From Cyathus striatus (lineage: Eukaryota; Basidiomycota; Agaricomycetes; Agaricales; Nidulariaceae): a stretch of 64,000 bases of DNA. The notes under the pieces are model-generated. The model worked only from the letters and a program-made list of their open reading frames with translations. It was not told the origin of the DNA and did no database searches. Every line of letters starts with the position of its first letter. Positions within the stretch are counted from its first letter, which is position 1. The position numbers and the translations under genes were made by a program. Of the stretch, positions 22,481 through 34,522 are shown in pieces. The DNA lies in contig JAOVFP010000024.1 of assembly GCA_025738555.1 (NCBI GenBank), positions 682,001 through 746,000 of the forward strand, given 5' to 3'.

Positions 22481-24599
22481 TGTGAACGGCGGGTGGTAGT
22501 AAGTAATTGTAAATAAACACGTTTACGTCACACGTAAGTAATTCCATATAAGATTCAATATCACCACTCTCGTCCAATTACAAAGAGTATCTTGTTTAAA
22601 CAACTTGTACTTGTATGCATATAGTACTCACTAGATAGTAAGGCAAGGTCCACTTGTAAATCTGTGAAGAAAGACTTACAATATATTTAACTGAAAGGCA
22701 TAATGCATATTTACCTGTGAAGATAATCAGAATACTGTGCTACCATATTCAATTCGCCACCCTTGGTAGTGCATTACATGCCCAACCAATAGATACGTTC
22801 GGCACTTCAAGATTTTTAGTGTTACATATCAAAATTTTCGGCAGGTCAAGTAATTTTAGTGTAACATGTACCTTTAATTACGAAGTCTTGAATTCTGGTA
22901 GATAAGTAGTGGTCTTATTTGGATAAACATGGCATAATTATATGATATATCATGAGAGCTATCGTTCAATTCTCTAGATGCGCAGTTGCTTTATATCTTT
23001 GTATCATGTAGTCTTCAGCCATTACAACCATCGAATATTTTATATAATTCATCAGGAAAAACCCACATTCCGAATTCGGAGTCAATGAGCGGAATTAGTC
23101 CGAATCACGCTAACGAGAATCATGGAGATCTAATTTGGTATATGTACGCCAAATTCATCACTGATTATTCTACAGTTATTTCGTAACGTGTCGGTTACCA
23201 TGAATTTATCCCATATTCCAGCCAAATAATACAGCAGGCAGATACTTATATATTTACCTAGTTCGTGATACTTTGCAACTGCTAAGTCGAGAAAGCCTTG
23301 TCTACGTCGAAGCTTGATATTTATTAATTCTTCAGCTACCAGTAACACAATAATGTTATAAGCACATAAAGAATAGGTTTGGAAAAATGAAACGAGATCC
23401 AAATGAAATCACTGATGAGACAAGCTCCGAATCCAATGTTGTACAGTGCATACAGTAAGTACATTACAATCAGCCAGGTGATAATCTGGTCTTTGGTTTT
23501 AATTGTATGCCGGTGCTTACTCTCTTCAACCTATAGCTTCCTCCCTCGTCTATATTCGGTTTTTGGCCATATTACCCGTAACTTGCATAGAAGTAAGCGA
23601 ATTGTTATGCAAATCAACCACCCTCGGCCTTCCAGTCGGCTCGATTCGTGCGAGACTCGATCGAGCCTGTCAAGGCTGGACTCTGGAGTAAGCCGCTTAG
23701 CGGCTAGCCGTCGCTTGAAGTTGTTTGTTGAAGTTACTTGTCAAGTGAAAGTACATATATTGATTTGCTGGCATCTGTTGTCGCTATTTCTTTCTTTCTT
23801 CCTTCTCCTTTCTCTGCCGAAAACTTCCTGTCCCCTCACCGTGCTTCGACTTACATGTTTGAGTCTTTGCTTATACGCTATCATGTTCTAAAGGTCTGTA
23901 CTTACCATCTCCTTGTCAAGTTTTGCAGACTTAGTTACCATAGAAACCTCTACAAGCGAACAGCCGGGGTGTACGATGAAGGGTGCAAGAGGCATTATAT
24001 GATTCTCTCGTGTTGAGTACTTACTGACCAGTAAACTTTTAGATGTGTACCAGGATACTCATGAGGTGATGCACCCTTATTATGTCCAAGTAAGTTTCCT
24101 TCATTTTGAATGGTGTCCAGTGCTCAGCTAAATGTGCATAGATCGTTTGTCACCAGTGGCAGGTTTTGTAATGGCGCATTTCAACTCTCCTATGCCGACG
24201 GGTGTGATGAGCTGTGGGATATAGCATAGGTAAGGGATAAGATTGTAGATGGTTTATAATCCTCGTTACTAACTAATGGATGTCGTCAATGTAGTGTTGA
24301 CTGACTCGGTATTGCATATGTCCCTGATGAAAGCTTGAATAGTGGAGAGTCCCTGATAGGTTTTTAGTGTACAATGCATTAGGTTTATCGTATCTTCATG
24401 TATATAAGGCTACTTCGTTTTTAATACATCACTTTTACATTAATGTATATCAACTTAAGTGATTGGTGTGTATATGTGTAACAAAGGATAATGTGTCGAA
24501 TGTGCTATAATTACCGCTAATTTCCTCCTAACTGTACGGAGGACAAGTCCAAATTCAGAAGAATTTCACCGATTCTACCAATTCTCGGCGTGATAGCTA

Positions 24600-24620
24600 A
24601 TTCTACCTATTAGGTAGAAT
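24600..24620. repeat. 21-bp palindrome
   Basis: ATTCTACCTA and TAGGTAGAAT are exact inverted arms around a single central T. It lies in the gene-free interval; no function can be inferred. Confidence 0.85.
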
Positions 24621-25216
24621 TCATACTAACCGAGTTATAATTATGCAGAATGTACACTTTGTGTTTTTCCTGATGCTTATGAAGTGTCCCCAACAAGACT
24701 TACATGATTACTTACACCTTACAACGTCATCTTATTGTGACGGAACTGGTAGCCTGTATATGACTGGTTGTAGGTAGTGTGATTGACAAGGGCCGTGCAA
24801 TTTTTGACCTACTACCTGCTCAACTATGGCGGCCAGATGGCGGCGCAGTACAATGCGCAGTCTATTTCAACCATAGCACACTCCATATTGCTACCAATAC
24901 ATCAAACTACACTAATGTTCCACAATAGCTTGTAAGGTAGTTTAGATACAATACAGACATTGAAAACAAAAAATTTCGAAATATTCAGCACGTCTCTTTC
25001 AGATGTGTTACTTACCCTTAAATTTCGACATACTCGGCAGGTGCGTTACCCATTATTGCCGAATTGAATATGTTAGTATAGTAATTCAATCAAGATCAAA
25101 ATTAAATTATTTGTGTGCTTGAGAGTAAGTAGGTAGAGAGCATGAGGCTCAGATAATTGTAGATTAAGTATTGTGTTTGTGAGCGCGAGTAGGTAAGAGG
25201 TGGGAAAGCGGAATGT

Positions 25217-25270
25217 GCTGCCGTCGATTTCCCTGTTGATGGAAAGGGTCTGCGGGGAAACGTCGGCAGC
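25217..25270. repeat. Hairpin with GCTGCCG/CGGCAGC arms
   Basis: The left arm GCTGCCG-TCGA-TTTCCC (25217-25233) pairs with GGGGAAA-CGT-CGGCAGC (25254-25270), leaving a loop of about 20 nt. Confidence 0.65.
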
Positions 25271-25298
25271 GACAAGTGCCAGCCGCTCTATCGAGCAG

Positions 25299-25358
25299 AA
25301 CCTCCCTTAGGTTTATTTGCCTTAAGCAAATATTTGACTCTGTTTACCTAAGGAGGTT
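25299..25358. repeat. Inverted repeat AACCTCCCTTAGGT / ACCTAAGGAGGTT
   Basis: The arms of 13-14 bp differ by one G. Inside them lies a second small inverted repeat, TTTGC-CTTAA-GCAAA. Confidence 0.7.
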
Positions 25359-25418
25359 GTAGCGAGATACGAGCGTGCTGGTTTTAGGAGCCTGGGCAAG
25401 GTCCTACGTACGAGTATA

Positions 25419-25436
25419 AGTTAAGTATACTTAACT
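25419..25436. repeat. Perfect 18-bp palindrome
   Basis: AGTTAAGTATACTTAACT is identical to its reverse complement. It lies about 11 bp before the next hairpin. Confidence 0.85.
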
Positions 25437-25446
25437 AGACCGGAAG

Positions 25447-25513
25447 CCGGTCGGTATCGTGAGACTGCGCTCACGTGATATGAACGATTGTATCGTGTCG
25501 ATATACCGACCGG
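25447..25513. repeat. Long hairpin CCGGTCGGTATCG / CGATATACCGACCGG
   Basis: The arms pair over 13-15 bp with a 2-nt bulge, and the loop itself contains a GTGAG/CTCAC stem. Confidence 0.7.
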
Positions 25514-25576
25514 TCCAACTCGTCAAATTTAATTCAGCTGTCCGTTATCGGCGTTAGGACTTAAAAAATCGCCCAA

Positions 25577-26175
25577 TTTGGATGTTTTGAGTCCTGCCTC
25601 CTACGTTGTCTCAGCGTCACCTGCACTGAGTCTGCACTTCCTCTTCCCTATTCCCTTGTTTCAATTCAGTTATGCACATTTCATTGATTAATATATACAT
25701 AATGCTCAAATATACATAGTTTTACAACATTAATAACACTATCTAACAGCTGAAAGTTGATGCTCAGCCTTGGCCCTTCAGGCCATCAATTGAGGTGTTA
25801 TGCGGCTAGCTGCGGTCTACATCGATATCAGAGTAGCATTTCCGTCCATTGAAACGAATACTATAGAGCAAAAAATAAGAGTGGAAAGTACTAGCCAGTT
25901 TTTGGAACCCCCACTCAACCCTCACCCTGGCCACCTACAGACAGACACTGACAATGCCGGAACATCCCGGCTCCCCCGGTTGTCTCATTCCCATCCATCT
26001 GCACCTTCCAAAACCATGATTAGATATGAAGGATTTTGTATCATTCGTTAATATTACGTTGGTGCGCGGTGACTGAGGGAACGGCAGGCGTCATACGGCT
26101 GCAACACAGCTCGATGTTGGTGGTTATCAAGTCAAGGCCAACAAGTCAACATGGGCAGGACTCAAAACATCCAAA
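25577..26175. mobile_element. Possible MITE-like element bounded by 22-bp inverted repeats
   Basis: TTTGGATGTTTTGAGTCCTG plus CC at 25577-25598 is exactly inverted at 26154-26175. The enclosed 555 bp have no transposase-like frame. No convincing target-site duplication was seen, so the element type is open. Confidence 0.45.
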
Positions 26176-26564
26176 CTTAACTTACTATTAGCGCTCAAGT
26201 CAAAGTTCAGCACGTGATGACCGCGCTCGGTAATATCCGACAAGTAAATACATAGTAATAATACTTACTAAAATAATACACGCCAATATTTCTTTCCTCA
26301 TTTCGCTGGTCCCATTCGTTCAACTTCCATACGCTGGAGGTATATGTCTCGCCACACACATTAAGAGCTTAGTCTGTTACTCCTGAACTTATATAATTGT
26401 TCTCGCGCTTATAAGCTTCGTATCTGCTTTCTACAGACCCGGGATACTCCCATTTGTAACGGCAAAACCGGACAGGTGTGTTGCGGTCTGCATTCTCCAA
26501 GTCTCTTATATTGACTATGTTCCCCACTTCTCAATAGCGCCAGTCCTGCTCGGTTTATTCCCTT

Positions 26565-29500
26565 ATGCGACTTGCTACTTTCATACGGCACAGGCGTCGC
26601 CTCCTCATGCAACTTGACCCATCCGGCAGACAAACAACAACTTCATCCCCTTCCTATCCCCCGCAGTCCGACCCTCAGGGTGTTAAGCGTCCGTTTTCAC
26701 AGCAACCTACCATCAACCACTCTGTACATCCCCAAGGATCCAAGATACCCCGTGTGGATAACTCGCCGTCTTCGTTCTCTTTATCTCGTCGTGCAACTTC
26801 GAAATCAGCGATGCCTTCATCATCCTCTCAGCCAGTATACCAACCGCCTCGTCCAGGGAAGGGCGGCTCTTTCAGCAATGCAAAAACAAAAAACTCTTCA
26901 TCTTCTCACCCAGCCTCTTCCAAGCGTGGCAAAGGAAAACCCAATCGTTCTCCTCCACTTCCTTTATTCGAAGGCCCTTATCATGATCAGGAATATATTG
27001 CTCGAGAGCATAAAAACTCGCCCGTTCCTTTGAAACTTGTTCATGAAGATACTCCCAAATCGTCTTACGGAAATTTCTCAATGCTCGTTACGGGAAAACC
27101 TGCCACATATACGTCGGTTCAAGGAAGAATAGTCGATGGCTCTTTTCAGAAAATAATATGGCGGTATGTTCATTTATAACGTGTACGGACTAACAGCTAA
27201 TGCGTTAAAGGACAACTACAACTATTGATATGGAACCACCCATTTCTGGGATTGGTGATCATCCGGACAAAAAGCAATCAGAGAAACTCGCTGCTTTATC
27301 TGCTGTATATCAATTGCAAGAAATTGGTGTTGTGAGTTCTTTTTCCATTACGGAAATCCTACTGTTCATGCTCATATCATCAGCTTGAGAACCCCAAGAA
27401 GTTACTCCCTAAGCCGCAAGATTCAACATCTACTACCCTTTCGGATGGTTCAACTGTTGGTTATGAGCAGGCGCGAAGTTTCATGGATTATTATTGTCGT
27501 ACTTTCAAGTTCGGTAAACCGGACATTGCCTTCACTCCAATGACTAAAGGTGGGCAGGGGTGGGAGGCGGTGATGACGGTGGGTGGTCGCTGCATTGGGC
27601 TAGGCTCAGGAAGTACCAAAAAAGCTGCCCAGACAACTTGCTATTTAGACGTAACGCAATACCTCGAAAGCTGCGATCCGGCGTTGTGGAAAAATTACTT
27701 GGAAGCTGTTAAAATGGGTAAAGACCTAGGAATGGCTCCCAAGGTTCAGTTTTCTATGAGTGATATCCTTAACGACGACATCCGTGATCTCTGTGCGGAC
27801 ATTCGGAGGAGTAGCTTATATAGGAATAGACCTGCTAGTGGAGTAACGCAAAACAATGCAACTTCTGGACTTTCCGCACCATACTCTACACTTATCCACA
27901 ACAATCCTGCAGTTTTTATCGAACAGAAGTCGAGGCAGCTTTTGGAGCGTCATAGGGAATATATGTCCAATCCTAGATTTGAAAAAATGCGCGCCACCCG
28001 CACGTCCCTCCCAGTATATACTCAGGCCAAGGATCTTTTATCTCATATTCAAGCCAACGAAGTTACCATATGTATGGCAGCTACAGGGTCGGGCAAAACC
28101 ACACAAATACCCCAAATCATCCTCGATGATTACATCCAACGAGGAGATGGCGCGCGTTGCAATATTATTTGCACTCAGCCGAGGCGACTCGCTGCAATTA
28201 GCGTTGCAGACCGTGTCTCAAAGGAACGCGGAGAACCGCTTGGGCAGAGTGTAGGCTACCAAGTTAGATTTGATGCTAAGCTTCCTCAAAGGCACGGATC
28301 CATTACATTCTGCACGACAGGAATCTTTTTAAAGCGCATGCAGTCTGCACTTGCAGAGGGACAGCAGACAGGTACGAATCAGCTGGATGACGTGACACAT
28401 ATTATAGTTGATGAAGTCCATGAGCGCGACGTCGATACTGATTTATTACTGGTTGTGCTGAAGAAAGTGCTTTCAGAACGGAAAGCCAAGAACAAGCCTC
28501 TGAAAATAATTTTGATGAGTGCAACCATCGATTCCTCTTTGTTTCAAAAGTATTTTGGGGATGAATACGGAAGACCTGCTGATGCCATTGAAGTTTCCGG
28601 ACGTTCTTTTCCTGTTACGAAGTATTACATGGATGATTTTGTTTCTAAGCTGACGCGTGGCCCTGCGAAATGGATATTCCAGGACGAAACCGTTACAAAA
28701 TACATAATCAAAGAGCTAGGTTTCGATGGGGCAGCTGCAGTTGGTGTTCGAAATCTATCTATACGCCCAGAAAGGTTGGAGACGGAAGAACTCGAATTAC
28801 CTTATCCTTTGATTGCGTCAACTATTGCTCACGTGCTGTGTTCCTCGGACGATGGTCATGTTTTGGTATTTTTACCCGGATGGGAGGAGATCACTGCTGT
28901 TCAACGAGTGCTGGAACAACCTGGTGGTTCTCTTGGCTTGAACTTTAATGATGCATCGAAGTATGTTATCCATCGTTTACATTCCACGGTACCGTTGGCG
29001 GAACAGCAAGTTATATTTGATCCTCCTCCTCCTGGTGTTCGTAGGATTATTTTGGCAACCAACATTGCAGAGACATCGGTGACCATTCCCGATGTGGTTT
29101 TTGTTGTGGACGCAGCAAAGGTCAAGGAGCAGCGCTATGATCCAGAACGACACATGTCCTCTCTGGTTTCTGCTTGGGTGGGAACATCGAATTTAAACCA
29201 GCGAGCAGGAAGAGCTGGTAGGCACCGATCGGGCGAATATTTTGGAATGCTCTCCAAAGCACATGTTTCTACCTTGGACACTCATCAGACTGTTGAGATG
29301 AAGCGTGTCGACTTGAGTAATGTTGTAATGCATGTGAAAGCACTCAATTTCCCTGGTATGGCGGTAGAAGAAGTCCTCGCAGCTGCTATTGAACCTCCTC
29401 ATCCCGAACGCGTTGCGGCTGCTATGAAGGATCTTCAGATAGTTGGTGCCCTTGATGTAGATAAAAACTTGACATCTCTTGGTCGGGTGCTTCTTCAACT

Positions 29501-30767
29501 GCCTGTGGACGCGCAAGTGGGACGGTTGGTGTTGTATGGAAGCTTCTTCCGATGTTTGGATCAGGCTTTAACGCTGGCCGCGATTCTTACTAATCGTGAC
29601 CCATTCGTTTCTCCCATGCACTTAAAACAAGAAGCAGCTGCGAAGAAAAACTCGTGGACACCTCAGGAATTTAGGTCGGATGCGCTTGCTACACTAAGGG
29701 CTTATAACGCATGGTGGTCTTTACAATCAAAAGGCGAATATAGCAGGGCAAATAGATTCTGTTCCGAGAACTTCCTTGCAAAGTCAACACTGCTCATGAT
29801 CGAAAAGATCAGAACACATCTTCTGAAAGCTTTATATCATGCTGGGGTCATCGATGTTTCAGCTGGTGGACGGTTGGAAACTACTCCAGCGTTTAGAGCA
29901 CCTCCAGAATTGAACATGAATGGAGAATCACTTCCCCTTCTTGCTGCCTTAATTGCCATTGCCTCTCAACCCAAGTTTGCGATTAGGACTGGCGATAAAA
30001 CCTTCCGTACAGCAAAGGAAAAGGTCATATTAACTGGTTTTCTCGATTAAAACTGGCTAACGTGATTTCTGTAGATTGTGTTCATTCATCCTTCTAGCGT
30101 TAATTTCCGTCGAAAGGAGCAGTTACCTGACGAAGACAATTCTATCGTAGTGGAAAAACAACTCTATGCATTTGCGGAGAAACGACGAAATGTATCTGGA
30201 ACAGGTTCAGCTCAGACCTACCTTGTTACGAACACCCGATTAGACCCTATGACTTACATGCTATTCGGGGCATACAATTTGGAAGTGACGGAGCGTGGTA
30301 TGGAATGTGACAACTGGATTCCGATTGTCGGTAATCTTGACGCACTTGACGACATACAACGCCTGAAAGTTTTAATGGAAGGATGTATGCTTCGTGTGTT
30401 TGAGGGTATTACAATGAGCCGGCGTGGCCGTGGTCAGAGGTTACCTATCTTACCTAGAGAGGAAGAGCCGGAATCAGAAGATGAAGAAGATCGAGATTAT
30501 TCATTATCAAGAGATGAAGTCAAAGAGTTAGACTTTTTAACTCGAGATGTAGTTAACATCTTGAACCGCTATAGCGAGGAAAGAATATCAAGCCAATCAC
30601 AACAAAACTCTCGTCCAGCTACCCCGATGAGAACCCCTATAGACTCTCCTGCAACACAGACAATTCGACTACCTGCGGCGGGTTCTTTGTCTCTGTCAGG
30701 CTATAGTACGCCGAATTTCTATCAATCAAGACCTGGCACACCGAGTCGATTAGGACGACAGCTTTAA
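26565..30767 (+). CDS. DEAH/RHA-family ATP-dependent RNA helicase (DHX36/DHX57-like) with dsRBD-like domain
   Basis: Model: join(26565..27163,27211..27331,27384..30023,30075..30767), 1,350 aa. A Ser/Pro-rich basic N-terminus is followed by a dsRBD-like domain (about residues 275-345: FMDYYCRTFKFGKPD, GGRCIGLGSGSTKKAAQTT). Helicase motifs are intact: I AATGSGKTTQIPQ, Ia TQPRRLAAISVADRV, II DEVHER, III SAT, IV VLVFLPGWEEI, V TNIAETSVTIPD, VI QRAGRAGR. The HA2 and OB-fold regions (FIHPSSVNF) follow, then an acidic, Ser/Pro-rich tail. Nuclear or cytosolic roles in unwinding structured RNA are typical. The first ATG gives an Arg-rich start (MRLATFIRHRRRLL); a second in-frame ATG at 26607 removes it. 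The last intron uses AAG|GTCATA. Confidence 0.9.
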
Positions 30768-31097
30768 AGATTAGCCCGTTGCGAGTACGGGTGTTGCAGC
30801 AATGAAGTCGTATTGTACAGTAATATATAATCGTAATAATGAGTACTTACAGTAAATACGAAGGGTTTATGCAATGTTTGTATTACATAAGTGCATACAT
30901 AATTATTCGATATTCAGACCCAGTACTGCTGCACTTTATTAATCACGATTTCGTGTTCACGTTGACACAAACGCCTCCTTCCTGTTAATGGACTCCGCTT
31001 TCTCTTGCTTCCCCTTTAACTTTACATTGAAACAGGTTCAAAGACAGAACTTACACTATACACCTCAAGCATTCATTCATCACATAACTTCGACAAA
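30768..31097. other. Intergenic gap between tandem genes
   Basis: This holds the helicase 3' flank and the AP-2 promoter. A 74-codon frame overlapping the first AP-2 exon is only read-through across its intron. Confidence 0.5.
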
Positions 31098-34000
31098 ATG
31101 GCGACAAGTATGCGAGGGCTTACACAGGTTTAGAGTCTACGCTCTCGAATCATTTCGGGACATTAACATAGTCTTAGTTTATCGCGGACATTCGCGGCGC
31201 GCGTGTCCGTGAGCTGGAAGAAAAGAGAATAAACAAGGAGATGGCCCACATACGGAAGAAGTTCAAAGGTTGCTTTCTCAATATTGTTTATCTTCTACGG
31301 TCTGCTCACTGGAAGCATAGATGGTAATTTGGACGGATATCAAAAAAAGAAGTGAGTCGTACCACGTAACTCTTGGAATTTCTTTGATTCTGTCTATATA
31401 GATATGTCGCCAAAATCATATTTACCTACATTCTTGGATACAAAGTCGATGTTGGTCATATGGAAGCAGTTAATCTCATAGCGAGTCCGAAATATAGCGA
31501 GAAACAAATAGTACGTGCCCCCAAAAAACTATAATTGACCTTCACTCATCTGTTAAAGGGCTATTTAGCAGTGACGTTACTAATGCACGAGAATTCTGAC
31601 TTCTTACGCCTGGTCGTGAATTCTATACGAAAAGACTTGGATTCTAATCATGAGATTGATAATTGTTTAGCCTTACATGCAATAGCAAATGTGGGTGGGA
31701 GCGAAATGGCAGAGGCTCTGGTAGAGGATGTTCATCGCCTTCTTATATCGCCGTAGGAAATCCATCTTTGCACTGCCCTTATGCATCTAACTGGTTTCAT
31801 AGAACATCTCAAAACTTTGTCAAGAAGAAGGCAGCCCTGACACTTTTGAGGCTATACCGAAAACACCCTGAAGTTATACCTGCACCTGAATGGGCGCTAA
31901 GAATTGTCTCCATAATGGATGATCAAGATTTGGTAACGAAAACATACCACAGTTATCGATATTATCTAAATCATATTCAGGGAGTCGTCGTCTGTGTAAC
32001 CAGTCTCGTAATGGCATTAGCTCAAGACCATCTTGATGCTTTCGTTGTCTGCTACACGAAAGCTGTTGATCGTCTACACCGTGTATGTTTTACGGTTTTG
32101 ATATGTTTTCTTCTAATGATGTTTCCAGTTAGTAATTGAACATGAATATGCAGCAACTTACGCCTACTACAAGGTTCCCTCTCCTTGGTTGCAAGTGAAA
32201 TTGTTGCGGTTGTTACAATATTACCCTCCTTCTGGTAGGCTTTTTCGGTAGTATTTTTTGTTGATACAGTCTCAATTCTTTTTAGAGGATCCTACAATAC
32301 GTTCTGTTCTTCACAATGTACTGCAGACAATTATGAATAATTGTGCAGAGCCATCCAGAAACGTTCAACACAATAATGCCCAACACGCCATACTTTTCGA
32401 AGCAATCAGCCTTGCTATCCACCTGGACACTAATTCGCCTCTTGTTGGGACGGCAGCTGTTCTATTGGCCCGCTTTATCTCTTCAAAGGAAACCAACGTT
32501 AGATACCTTGGGTTGGATACAATGGCTCATTTAGCTGGGCGAGCTGACTCGCTAGATCCAATAAAACGGCATCAAGGGACTATTATTCTTTCCCTCCGGG
32601 ATAAAGACATTTCTGTTCGCCGGAGGGCACTTGATTTACTATATAGCATGTGCGATGTTGACAACTCTGAACTAATTGTCGGAGAGTTGTTGCGATATCT
32701 TCGAGTGGCCGATTATGCGTTGCGGGAGGAGATGGTTCTCAAAATCGCCATCTTAACTGAAAAATATGCCACTTCGTATAAATGGTATGTCGATACAATC
32801 CTGCAACTTATCAGTGCCGCTGGGGAACATGTGGGAGACGAGGTCTGGTATCGAGTTGTACAGATCGTTACCAATACAGAAGATCTTCAAGAATACGCAG
32901 CGAGGGTAATATTTGAACACCTCAAAGCCCCTTCCACCCATGAAAGTTTGGTTAAAGTTGGCGGTAAGCTTGCTGATATGAATGCTTTTTGCACACTAAC
33001 CTCTTGTAGGTTACATTCTTGGAGAGTATGGCCATCTTATTGCCAATGAATCTGGGTATAGTCCATTAGAACAATTTCAACTTTTGCATTCAAAATCTCA
33101 ATTTTGCGTGGCATCTACCCGATCTCTGCTACTTTCGACATATATCAAATGGGTTAACGTATTCCCGGAAATAAAGCCCCAGCTTCTTAACATCTTTGAA
33201 CGATATCGTCATGTTCTCGATGCCGAGCTTCAACAACGTGCATGCGAGTTTTATGCTTTAGCTTCTAGACCTGACGATGACGAGTTATTACAAAATATCT
33301 GCGAAGAAATGCCTCCCTTTCCCCCACGAGTGAGCGCGCTACTTGGGAGGTTGAACCGAAAACATGGTGATACCGAAGATAAACGTACTTGGATACATGG
33401 AGGCAAAGAAGCCAATCTGGACAGAGATGTCGTCAGGCAGAAAACGTTGCCAGCAGATCCGATCAGTAACTCATCCGATCAGCGAGTAGAACAGGATATA
33501 GTAAACTCTTTAGCAGGGCTCGAAATGTCTTCCACTGCTACTGCAAATCAATATGAAGCCCCAAACATTACTGTTGTGCCAACAGGAAAGCCTCGCCTAA
33601 CGAATGGGACCAACATTGAACGTTGGTTTGAGAAGCTTATCTGCTCTTCTGAAGGTGTTCTCTACGAAGATGTTCAGATACAAATAGGGGTCAAATCTCG
33701 CTATCAGGGTCACATTGGCCAACTTGCAATTTACCTGGGAAATAAAATTTCAGCACCTCTGACGTCGTTCACCACAACAGTCCATGTTGAAGACACTGAT
33801 GCCATTTCTGTGACTTTTGCCAAGATATCTCCGAGCACTGTGTCACCTCGGAGTCAAATACAACAACTGCTGCATATTGAATGCAAAAAACTTTTTACCG
33901 TGCCACCCGTCCTTACGGTCTCTTTTTTAGCAGGCGCTCATCAGACCGTTTCTGTCCGTCTACCCATTGTAGTCACGAAGTTCCTTGAACATGTCAAGCT

Positions 34001-34410
34001 TGGTCAATCCGATTTCTTTGAGAGATGGAAATTGATCGGTGGTCCACCTAGAGAAGCGCAGAGCGTTTTCCCGATTGAGTTAACAACGTCTGGTCAAATA
34101 GATATCGCAAAAAACAGACAAGTCATTTCCGGTCATCATTTCAATATTTTAGATGATATCGATCCGAATCCCAACAATCTCGTGGCAGCTGGAGTTTTAC
34201 ATATGTCTACAGACGGGAAAGTAGGCTGCCTTCTACGTTTGGAACCAAACCGGGACGCCAAGGTACTTATGTTTTGTCTCATCGTTATTGGAAGTAACGA
34301 TATCATCTCTACAGCTCTGTCGCTTGACTACTCGTAGTACATCGGAAGACGTTGCTGGTGAAGTCCAGCGACTTCTGCAGAAGATTCTAACAACACCCCA
34401 TAGTGCATAG
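31098..34410 (+). CDS. AP-2 clathrin adaptor complex, alpha subunit
   Basis: Alpha adaptin binds PI(4,5)P2 and recruits clathrin and endocytic accessory proteins at the plasma membrane. About ten exons join in frame, starting with a 30-nt exon (31098..31127). The trunk begins [20 protein letters not shown], then [35 protein letters not shown] and [12 protein letters not shown], all diagnostic for alpha. HEAT-like solenoid follows to about residue 600 ([14 protein letters not shown]). After a Ser/Asn-rich hinge the ear has [15 protein letters not shown] and LTVSFLAG, with the platform block [20 protein letters not shown]. The tail ends [16 protein letters not shown]. Convergent with the RasGAP gene, 112 bp apart. 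Confidence 0.94.
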
Positions 34411-34522
34411 CCACTCCGGGCAATGATCAGCCAAGATATTATAGTGATATAGTGATTTAAATAATACATGTAAGCTTACACAGCCAAAACGAGAGGCATA
34501 TATATATATAAAGGATTATACC

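Larger units (their letters stand above)
22481..26564. other. Four-kilobase gene desert, AT-rich, with palindromes and inverted repeats
   Basis: No convincing gene was found on either strand. The region holds a perfect palindrome at 24600-24620, an 18-bp palindrome at 25419-25436, three hairpins between 25217 and 25513, and a 22-bp terminal-inverted-repeat-like pair at 25577/26154. The 3' end (26270-26560) is the helicase promoter. It looks like an accumulation of decayed mobile or foldback elements. Confidence 0.6.

Noticed and set aside
23620..23720. tRNA or SINE: GGCTCGATTCG resembles a Pol III B box, with nearby hairpins
   Set aside because: No A box at correct spacing and no cloverleaf could be folded by eye.
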